From contig CAZEKB010000001.1 of assembly GCA_964512225.1 (NCBI GenBank), positions 62,001 through 126,000 on the forward strand: a stretch of 64,000 bases of DNA, in the 5' to 3' direction. Shown here in pieces: positions 52,700 to 59,455 of this stretch (position 1 is its first letter; each line of letters begins with the position of its first letter). The notes below the pieces were generated by a model. That model did not search any database, was not told the origin of the DNA, and was given only the letters and a program-made list of their open reading frames with translations. Position numbers and translations under genes: made by a program. The stretch comes from CAZEKB01 sp964512225. GTDB lineage: Bacteria; Myxococcota_A; UBA796; UBA9615.

Positions 52700-53323
52700 C
52701 TACAGGAACAGCTCGGCGTCCCCCTGGCCCTCGCGGAGCAGGGTGAACGGCTGGGTGGTCAGGTCCACGACGGTCGTGGGGTTCTCGAGGCCCAGGCCGC
52801 CGTCCACGACGGCGTCGATGCGGTCACCCCAGTGGCGCTCGACCTCGATCGGGTCGACGACGAACCGATGCTCGCCGTCCTCGTCCTCGGCGCGGGCCGA
52901 CGTGCACACCATGGGCCGCCCCAGGGCCTCGCTGATCGCCCGGGGGATCTCCACCGCGGGGACGCGGATCCCGATCGTGGACCGCTTCTTGTGCATCCGC
53001 TTCGGGATCTCGCGGCCCGCCTCGAGGATGAAGGTGTAGGGCCCGGGCAGCAGCCGCTTCATCGTGCGGTAGGCGAGCGTGGAGACGTAGCCCGTGTACT
53101 TGCCGATGGAGTCCGGGTCGTCCAGGAGGATGCTCAGGGGGTGGGACCGGGGCGTCTGCTTGAGCGCGTACAGCTTGTCGATCGCCTTGGCGGCGTTCAG
53201 ATCACACACGAGGGCGTAGCCGGAGTCGGTGGGCATGGCCACCACGCCGCCTCGCCGCAGGACGTCCGCGGCTTCGAACACGGCCTTCTTCTGCGAGGCC
53301 CACTCGTCGATCTCGATGCGCAC
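52700..53323 (-). CDS. YciO/Sua5-family protein
   Basis: 207 residues, the YrdC fold without the Sua5 C-terminal domain. GGVVAMPTDSGYALVCDLN, KLYALKQTPRSHPLSILL, LPGPYTFILEA and RSTIGIRVPAVEIPRAI are the YrdC motifs. The usual S/T-x-N after the core is SARAED, as in the YciO branch. The family makes threonylcarbamoyl-AMP for tRNA t6A, but YciO members are only weakly active. GTG start; between coaBC and the dehydrogenase. Confidence 0.88.
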   Translation of the reverse strand: MRIEIDEWASQKKAVFEAADVLRRGGVVAMPTDSGYALVCDLNAAKAIDKLYALKQTPRSHPLSILLDDPDSIGKYTGYVSTLAYRTMKRLLPGPYTFILEAGREIPKRMHKKRSTIGIRVPAVEIPRAISEALGRPMVCTSARAEDEDGEHRFVVDPIEVERHWGDRIDAVVDGGLGLENPTTVVDLTTQPFTLLREGQGDAELFL

Positions 53324-53335
53324 TGGAGGTGGTCC

Positions 53336-54418
53336 TCAGCCGGTGACGCCGCCCCGCTGGAACGACGCGAGGCTGCCCACGGAGCGGATGCGCTCCTCGG
53401 CGACGAGGTTGCTCGCCTCCGCGGTCGTGATCCCGCGCTCGGTGGCGAGGCGGAAGATCGACTTCAGCGTGTGGAAGATGTTCTCGGCGTCCCGGAGCGC
53501 CTTCTCTCGCGGCGCGCCCTGGATCTCGGCGTAGACGTTGATCAGGCCGCCCGCGTTGATGACGTAGTCCGGCGCGTACAGGATCCGACGGTCGCGGAGC
53601 ATCGCCCCGTGGCGGGCCATCTGGTCGAGCACGTTGTTCGAGCCGCCCGCGATGATCGGGCACTTGAGCTGGGGGATCGTGTCGTCGTTGAGCACGCCGC
53701 CGAGGGCGCAGGGGGCGAACACGTCCACGTCCTGGGCGTAGATGGCGTCCAGGGGGACGACCGTCGAGCCGTGCGCGTCCCGCACCTGCGCCAGGCGCTC
53801 CTCGTCGACGTCGCAGATCACCGTGCTCGCGCCCGCCTCCGTGAGGTAGCGCACCAGGTTGCTGCCGACGTTCCCGACGCCCTGGACCGCCACGCGGCGC
53901 CCGGCGAGGTCGTCCGTGCCGAAGACCTGCTCGCAGGCGGCGCGGATGCCGTGGAAGACGCCCCAGGCCGTCACCGGCGACGGGTCGCCGGACCCGCCCG
54001 CGAAGGCGGACACGCCGCACACGTGGGTGGTCTCGACGTGGATGAGGTCCATGTCCGCGACGGACGTGCCCGAGTCCTCCGCGGTGATGTATCGGCCCCC
54101 GAGGCTGTCGACGAACTGCCCGAACGCGCGCAGCAGCGACTCGCTCTTGTCCCGGCGAGGGTCTCCGAGGATCACCGCCTTGCCGCCGCCCAGGTTGAGG
54201 CCCGCGCACGCGGCCTTGTAGGTCATGCCGCGGCTGAGGCGCAGGACGTCGCGGAGGGCGTCGGCCTCGGAGGCGTAGTTGTAGAACCGGCAGCCGCCCA
54301 GGGCGGGGCCCAGGGTCGTGTCGTGAATGGCGATGATGGCGCGCAGCCCGACCGAGTCGTTTCGGCAGAAGACGACCTGCTCGTGATCGTAGTTCTCTGC
54401 GTGATCGAACACGGGCAT
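53336..54418 (-). CDS. Leucine dehydrogenase (Glu/Leu/Phe/Val dehydrogenase family)
   Basis: 360 residues. GPALGGCRFYNYASEADALR, SRGMTYKAACAGLNLGGGKA with the catalytic Lys, VAVQGVGNVGSNLVRYL (NAD-binding) and GGVLNDDTIPQL. Length and motifs fit leucine dehydrogenase rather than the larger glutamate enzyme. It deaminates branched-chain amino acids. I chose the ATG at 54418, eight bases after GAGGAG; a longer open frame crosses the divergent slt promoter. First gene of the run ending at recJ. Confidence 0.92.
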   Translation of the reverse strand: MPVFDHAENYDHEQVVFCRNDSVGLRAIIAIHDTTLGPALGGCRFYNYASEADALRDVLRLSRGMTYKAACAGLNLGGGKAVILGDPRRDKSESLLRAFGQFVDSLGGRYITAEDSGTSVADMDLIHVETTHVCGVSAFAGGSGDPSPVTAWGVFHGIRAACEQVFGTDDLAGRRVAVQGVGNVGSNLVRYLTEAGASTVICDVDEERLAQVRDAHGSTVVPLDAIYAQDVDVFAPCALGGVLNDDTIPQLKCPIIAGGSNNVLDQMARHGAMLRDRRILYAPDYVINAGGLINVYAEIQGAPREKALRDAENIFHTLKSIFRLATERGITTAEASNLVAEERIRSVGSLASFQRGGVTG

Positions 54419-54442
54419 GGCGACGACTCCTCGGGCAGTGGA

Positions 54443-54471
54443 TTGTGGCTGAAGGCCGGCGACACTACCAT
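54443..54471 (+). promoter_or_regulatory. Candidate promoter of the lytic transglycosylase gene
   Basis: TTGTGG (54443-54448), 17 bases, TACCAT (54466-54471), 11 bases before the ATG. On the other strand the same region could serve the leucine dehydrogenase run. Confidence 0.4.
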
Positions 54472-54482
54472 GACGTCGCGCG

Positions 54483-57398
54483 ATGCTCGCGAGCCGTACC
54501 CCCCTACCGATCGTGCTCCTGATCGTCCTCTCCACCGTGCCTGCGCCCCCCCGGCCGGCGGCGGCGACGGAGGCCGACGACGTGAGCGTCGTGGGGACGC
54601 GGCTGCCCTCGGCCGAGCTGCCTCCGGGCTGGCCCGGACCGCAGCACCTGCCCGCGGGCACCCTGCAGGCCGCGGTCACGGCGTTTCAGAGCGACGACCT
54701 GTCGCTCGCTCGCCGCGAGCTGGAGGTCCTCCTGGCCCGGCGCAAGGTGTCGCACTCGGACCGCGTACGGGCCCAGTTCCTGCTCGGCTGGATCTCCGCC
54801 CGGCTCGGCAACCACCAGCAGGCGAGCGCGAGCTTCTACCGGGTGCGCAAGCTCGACGAGCACCCCCTCCGCGAGATGGCGATGTACCTGGAGGCCGAGG
54901 CGGACCGGCGGCGGGGACACGGTCGGACGGCCATCGAGGAGTGCGACCGCTACCACGAAGAGTTCCCCGCGGGCCGCTTCGCCGACGAGTGCCGCCTGAC
55001 CCAGGCGCACGCGTTCGCGGACATCGGGAAGCTGGGCGCGGCGGCCGATCGCTTCCAGGCCTTCCTGGACGACAACCCCGACGATCAGCGGGCGGAGGCG
55101 GTGTCGCTCCGGCTCGCGTCGGCCTACGAGGCCCTCGGACGTCGAGAAGCCGCCGCCAATCGGTATCGACGGCTGTTCATCCACCACCGCCTCCCGTCCA
55201 CGGGCAAGGTCGCCCAGGAGGGCATGGAGCGCCTGGCGGCGGCGGGCGAGGAGCTCCCGCCCCTGCAGGACATGGAGCTGTACACGCGCGCGTGCAGCCT
55301 CCGACGCACCGGCGAGTTCCAGGCCTCGTACGACCTCTTCTGCGAGCTCGACGAGCGCCACGACGCGTCCGGCGACGGCGCCACGGCGTTGGGCAAGCGG
55401 CTCGAGGACGAGCGCCACGAGTTCCTGTGGCGGAACCGCCGCTACCTCGAGGTCGGTCGCTGGAACGGGCACCGCTACGACGAGGAGCCCGACCACCCGG
55501 ACGCGGCCCAGCACCTCCACTGGGCGGTCCAGGGGTACTCCCGCAGCGGCCGGTTCATGGAGGCCGTGAAGTACCAGGAGTACGGGCTGAAGCGGTTCCC
55601 CAAGCACCCGCGCTTCCGGGGCAAGGAGGAGCGGACGGCCCTCCTCTACATCGCCGCGGGCGAGTACGCGAAGGCGCGGACCTCGTACCAGGCCTGGCAG
55701 AAGCGCTCGGGCCGGGCGAAGCGGAGCAGCAAGGTCCGGTTCTACGTCGCCTACTGCGCCTATCGGGCGGGCGACAACGAGACCGCGATCGCCGAGTTCA
55801 CCCAGTTCGTGAAGTCGCGGACGTCGTACCGGACGGCTGCCTACTGGTACCGGAGCAAGGCCTACGACGCGCTGGGGAAGAAGAAGGAGGCGCGGGCCGA
55901 CCGGCGCACGGTCGTCGAGCGCGACCCCGACGACTGGTACGCGCTGCTGGTCCAAGATCGGAAGCGCCGCAAGCGCCGCGGGGACGCCGCCCTGCGCGAC
56001 GGCCGTTGGCCCGGGCCGCCTCCCCGTGCCATCCCCCCCCCGCCCACGCCCGCGCCCCCGACGTCCGAGGCGCTCGTCCGCCTCCTGGGGGGCATCGATC
56101 GCGAGCCGGACGCGGCCGAGCCCACCATCCTCACGCGGGAGGTCCACGCGGCCCGCCGAGACGCCGACGGGCGGCCCGCGGAGGGTCGAGCGACGCTGTC
56201 CTGGCCCGTGGGCGTCACGCCGGCGGAGACGTTCGTCGCCCCCGCCGCGGAGCCCGCGCCCGCGGCCGTCGCCACTCCCTTCGACCCGTCCGCGATCCCC
56301 ACCACGTGGCGCCCGTCGCCGTACTGGAACGAGGCCAAGGGCGCCGCGCTGTGGAAGCAGTTCGCCGAGACGAACGCCCACCTCTGGGACGACCTGCCGC
56401 GCGCCTACGAGCTGAGCCTCATCGGACTCGGGGAGCAGGCCGGCGCCGTCCTCGCCGACGTCTTTGCCGAGGCCAAGAAGGTGCGGCGGAGCAAGAAGAT
56501 CCGGCGTCGGGTCGAGCGGTGGAAGGCGGCCGAGAAGAAGCGGCTCGCGGCCGAGGCGAAGAAGGCCGCCGCCGCGAAGAAGAAGAAGGCCGCCGCCGCG
56601 AAGAAGAAGGGCGCCGAAGCCGAGAAGAAGAACGCCGCCGGAGCCGAGGGCGAGGCGAAGGAGGACAAGGCGGCGGCGAAGAAGAAGCCTCCCGCCAAGG
56701 AGGCGCGCTGGGCCGCGATCCTGGATCTGAACGTAAAGAACAAGGACTGGATGGCCATCTTCGCCGCCGCGGGCTCGCCCCCCGGCGTGTCGGACTTCGC
56801 CGTGAACTCGATCCCCTACGCGAAGCTCCCCCGCTCCATGGGACCGGAGATCGCGGCGTCGTGGACCATGACCTACCCGGCGGCGTACGCCCCCCACGTG
56901 TGGAAGCACAGCCGCGCCAACGACGTCGACCCCCTGCTCATGCTCTCGATCATGCGCGCGGAGAGCCTGTTCCGGCACGACGCCGTCTCCCGCGCCGGGG
57001 CGCTGGGGCTCGTCCAGGTGATGCCCGCGACGGGCTCCCGGGTGGCCGCCCTCGCGGGCATGAACGACTTCCGCGTGGAGCGCCTGCTCGACCCGGCCGT
57101 CAACATCGAGCTGGGGACCTTCTACCTGGGGCGCCTGCTCGAGCGGTACGACGGGCAGTTCGCGCTCGCGGTGGGCTCCTACAACGGGGGGCCCCACAAC
57201 GTCGGCCGCTGGCTGCGCGGCAAGGTCGGGATGCCGTACGACGAGTTCGTGGAGGAGATCGCGTTCGACGAGACGCGCGGCTACATCAAGAAGGTCACGG
57301 AGTTCTACGCGATCTACCTGGACCTCTACGGGGACGGCGCGGTGCCGGAGATCCCCCTGAAGACGACGGCGGACGACCCCGCGGTCATCGACTTCTGA
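54483..57398 (+). CDS. Large soluble-type lytic transglycosylase with TPR repeats
   Basis: 971 residues. Signal peptide at the N-terminus. TPR-like helical repeats span about 55-500. A Pro-rich linker follows, then a helical domain, a Lys/Ala-rich stretch (about 685-741) and the SLT domain (about 800-955). Catalytic Glu827 is in IMRAESLFRHDAVSRAGAL, with GLVQVMPATG and SYNGGPHNVGRW. It cleaves peptidoglycan to 1,6-anhydro products in the periplasm. It is longer than Slt70 (about 620) owing to the TPR and linker parts. Confidence 0.88.
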   Translation: MLASRTPLPIVLLIVLSTVPAPPRPAAATEADDVSVVGTRLPSAELPPGWPGPQHLPAGTLQAAVTAFQSDDLSLARRELEVLLARRKVSHSDRVRAQFLLGWISARLGNHQQASASFYRVRKLDEHPLREMAMYLEAEADRRRGHGRTAIEECDRYHEEFPAGRFADECRLTQAHAFADIGKLGAAADRFQAFLDDNPDDQRAEAVSLRLASAYEALGRREAAANRYRRLFIHHRLPSTGKVAQEGMERLAAAGEELPPLQDMELYTRACSLRRTGEFQASYDLFCELDERHDASGDGATALGKRLEDERHEFLWRNRRYLEVGRWNGHRYDEEPDHPDAAQHLHWAVQGYSRSGRFMEAVKYQEYGLKRFPKHPRFRGKEERTALLYIAAGEYAKARTSYQAWQKRSGRAKRSSKVRFYVAYCAYRAGDNETAIAEFTQFVKSRTSYRTAAYWYRSKAYDALGKKKEARADRRTVVERDPDDWYALLVQDRKRRKRRGDAALRDGRWPGPPPRAIPPPPTPAPPTSEALVRLLGGIDREPDAAEPTILTREVHAARRDADGRPAEGRATLSWPVGVTPAETFVAPAAEPAPAAVATPFDPSAIPTTWRPSPYWNEAKGAALWKQFAETNAHLWDDLPRAYELSLIGLGEQAGAVLADVFAEAKKVRRSKKIRRRVERWKAAEKKRLAAEAKKAAAAKKKKAAAAKKKGAEAEKKNAAGAEGEAKEDKAAAKKKPPAKEARWAAILDLNVKNKDWMAIFAAAGSPPGVSDFAVNSIPYAKLPRSMGPEIAASWTMTYPAAYAPHVWKHSRANDVDPLLMLSIMRAESLFRHDAVSRAGALGLVQVMPATGSRVAALAGMNDFRVERLLDPAVNIELGTFYLGRLLERYDGQFALAVGSYNGGPHNVGRWLRGKVGMPYDEFVEEIAFDETRGYIKKVTEFYAIYLDLYGDGAVPEIPLKTTADDPAVIDF
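56562..56609 (+). repeat. Tandem K/A-coding repeat in the transglycosylase linker
   Basis: Two copies of a 24-base unit coding K-A-A-A-A-K-K-K. It lies in the linker before the SLT domain and could vary in length by slippage without shifting the frame. Confidence 0.6.
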
Positions 57399-57425
57399 TC
57401 TCCCCGACAGTAGGGTTCGACCGGC

Positions 57426-58601
57426 ATGCAGCGCGGCCTCCTCCTCATCGTCCTGGGCGTCGCGACGGCGCTGCTCGCCGCCCCCGGCTCGGCCCAGGAG
57501 CCGACCCCCCTCTTCCCGTCCGACGGGAGCCCCGTCCCCGCCCAGGCGGCCCCCGCTCCCCTCCCCTCGCTGTCCGCCCAGGCCTGCAACGCCTGCCACG
57601 GGGAGATCCACGACCAGTGGGCCGCGTCCGGCCACGCCTCCGCCGCCTCCAACCCGCTGTACATCCAGGCCGTGGAGGCCATGGGCTCGCCGCCGCTGTG
57701 CATGGGCTGCCACCTCCCGCTGGAGAACCAGCGCGCGGACCTCGCGTCGGGGCCGGGGAAGCTCGGGCAGGGGCAGCGCATCGCCAACCCCGCCTTCGAG
57801 CCGTCGCTGGCCCTGGAGGGCGTCACCTGCGCCGCCTGCCACGTCCGGGACGGCGTGATCCTCGGCCCCCGTTCGCTGCCCGCCGACAAGATCCCCCACC
57901 CGGTCCGTCAGGACCCGACCCTGCGGGGCTCCGACGCGTGCGCGGCCTGCCACCAGACGACCCTCCCCGGCGGCGAGGAGCACCCCTTCATCGACACGCT
58001 GGGCGAGTGGGCGGCCTCGCCCTACGCCGAGGCCGGGATCACGTGCGCGGACTGCCACATGAAGCGCGTGTCCGGCATCGTCGGGGGCTCGCGGTACGCC
58101 ACGTTCGCCTCCCACGGCATGACGCGCGATCTGGACCCCGCCGAGCTCGCCCGGGCGCTGACCGTCGAGGTGGGCCTCCGGTCCACGAAGCTCGTGCGCG
58201 GCGCCGACCTGCGGGCCACCGCGACCGTCATGAACACCGGCGCAGGACACGCCGTGCCCACGGGCATGCCCGGCGCGCGGCTTCGGGTCCGCTTCGACGT
58301 CGAAGACGCGAGCGGCGCGGCGCCCAAGGGGGCCGAGCCCGCGGTCACCGACCTGCAGCGCGTCGTCGCCGCCGAGCCGCCCTACGCGCTGGTCTCGGAC
58401 GACCGGATCCCCGCCGCGGGCTCGCGCACGTTCGACTACGAGTGGACCGTGCCCAAGAAGCTGGCCCCCGGCCGCCTCACGCTCGTGGTTCGCGTCGAGC
58501 GGTTGGCGATCTCCGCCGAGGAGGCGGAGCGGCTGGAGCTGAAGGACGAAGACGTGACGATCGGGATCGTCGAGCAGCGCATCTCGTTCGTGATCGAGTA
58601 G
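57426..58601 (+). CDS. Periplasmic pentahaem cytochrome c
   Basis: 391 residues with a signal peptide (APGSAQ-E). Five CxxCH haem sites: C54-H58, C92-H96, C135-H139, C172-H176 and C207-H211. The spacing and the HGEIHDQWAASGHASA segment recall cytochrome c554-type multihaem proteins. The C-terminal domain (about 225-391) is beta-rich with no haem, with NTGAGHAVPTGMPGARLRV. It probably carries electrons in the periplasm; the redox partner is unknown. It lies 27 bases after the transglycosylase gene. Confidence 0.85.
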   Translation: MQRGLLLIVLGVATALLAAPGSAQEPTPLFPSDGSPVPAQAAPAPLPSLSAQACNACHGEIHDQWAASGHASAASNPLYIQAVEAMGSPPLCMGCHLPLENQRADLASGPGKLGQGQRIANPAFEPSLALEGVTCAACHVRDGVILGPRSLPADKIPHPVRQDPTLRGSDACAACHQTTLPGGEEHPFIDTLGEWAASPYAEAGITCADCHMKRVSGIVGGSRYATFASHGMTRDLDPAELARALTVEVGLRSTKLVRGADLRATATVMNTGAGHAVPTGMPGARLRVRFDVEDASGAAPKGAEPAVTDLQRVVAAEPPYALVSDDRIPAAGSRTFDYEWTVPKKLAPGRLTLVVRVERLAISAEEAERLELKDEDVTIGIVEQRISFVIE

Positions 58602-58610
58602 CTCCGGCGT

Positions 58611-58639
58611 TCGACAGGCGCCGCGGGCGCGGCTATACC
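58611..58639 (+). promoter_or_regulatory. Candidate fabG promoter
   Basis: TCGACA (58611-58616), a 17-base spacer, TATACC (58634-58639), in the 85-base gap before fabG. A GGAG lies ten bases before the ATG. Confidence 0.55.
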
Positions 58640-58686
58640 GCGCGCCTCTCACGACCCCATCGCGGTCTCGGAACGGAGTCACGGAC

Positions 58687-59436
58687 ATGGAACTCGAAGG
58701 CACCAAGGCGCTCATCACGGGCGGATCGCGCGGCATCGGTCGGGCCATCGCGCTCGAACTGGCTCGTCGCGGCGCGGACGTCGCCATCAACTACAACCGC
58801 AGCGCCGGGCCCGCCGAAGAGGTGGTCGCCCAGGTCGAGGCGATGGGCCGGGTGGGCGTGGCCCTTCAGGCCGACGTGAGCGACTACGCCGCCGCGGGCG
58901 CCCTCGTGAAGGACGCGACCAAGGCGCTGGGCGGGCTCAACGTGCTCGTGAACAACGCCGGGATCACCAAGGACCAGCTCCTCATGGCGATGAAGCCGGA
59001 CCTCTGGAACGCGGTGATCGATACGAACCTCAACGGCACCTACAACGTCACGCAGCAGGCGATCCGTCCCCTGCTTCGCAACCGCGAGACCGGCGGCCGG
59101 GTGATCAACATCACGTCCGTGTCGGGGATGGTCGGCGTGAAGGGCCAGGCCAACTACAGCGCCGCCAAGGCCGGGATCATCGGCATGACCAAGGCGCTCG
59201 CCAAGGAGGTCGCGGGGCGGAAGATCCTCGTCAACGCCGTGGCCCCCGGGTTCATCGCGACGGACATGACCGACGCGCTCAACCAGGGGATGCTCTCCGA
59301 GGCGGTGAAGATGATCCCGTGCGGTCGCGTGGGCGACGTGGACGAGATCTCCGGCGTGGTCGCCTTCCTGTGCAGCCCGGCGGCGACCTACATCACCGGC
59401 CAGGTCATCGTCGTGGACGGCGGCCTGACGATGTAG
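58687..59436 (+). CDS. fabG: 3-oxoacyl-ACP reductase
   Basis: 249 residues. GGSRGIGRAIAL (NADP-binding), NNAGI, SVSGMVGVKGQANYSAAKAG with Ser/Tyr/Lys catalytic residues, and the FabG-type C-terminus VVDGGLTM. Reduces 3-oxoacyl-ACP in fatty acid elongation. Other SDR paralogues are possible, but length and motifs fit FabG closely. Stands alone behind its own promoter; convergent with the Hsp70 gene. Confidence 0.92.
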   Translation: MELEGTKALITGGSRGIGRAIALELARRGADVAINYNRSAGPAEEVVAQVEAMGRVGVALQADVSDYAAAGALVKDATKALGGLNVLVNNAGITKDQLLMAMKPDLWNAVIDTNLNGTYNVTQQAIRPLLRNRETGGRVINITSVSGMVGVKGQANYSAAKAGIIGMTKALAKEVAGRKILVNAVAPGFIATDMTDALNQGMLSEAVKMIPCGRVGDVDEISGVVAFLCSPAATYITGQVIVVDGGLTM

Positions 59437-59439
59437 GCC

Positions 59440-59455
59440 GGGGGCTCAGGCCCCC
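59440..59455. terminator. Bidirectional hairpin between fabG and the Hsp70 gene
   Basis: GGGGGC-TCAG-GCCCCC, overlapping the stop codon of the minus-strand gene and right after fabG. A very stable GC stem without a U-tract; serves both convergent genes. Confidence 0.5.

Noticed and set aside
53336..54679. A longer start for leucine dehydrogenase at 54679
   Set aside because: It would add 87 residues of low-complexity sequence and cross the slt start; the ATG at 54418 has a good ribosome-binding site and the family N-terminus.
52496..58879. A 2127-codon open frame on the plus strand
   Set aside because: It runs antisense or out of frame across coaBC, YciO, LeuDH, Slt and the cytochrome, all with clear family motifs. 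Long spurious frames are usual at this GC content.
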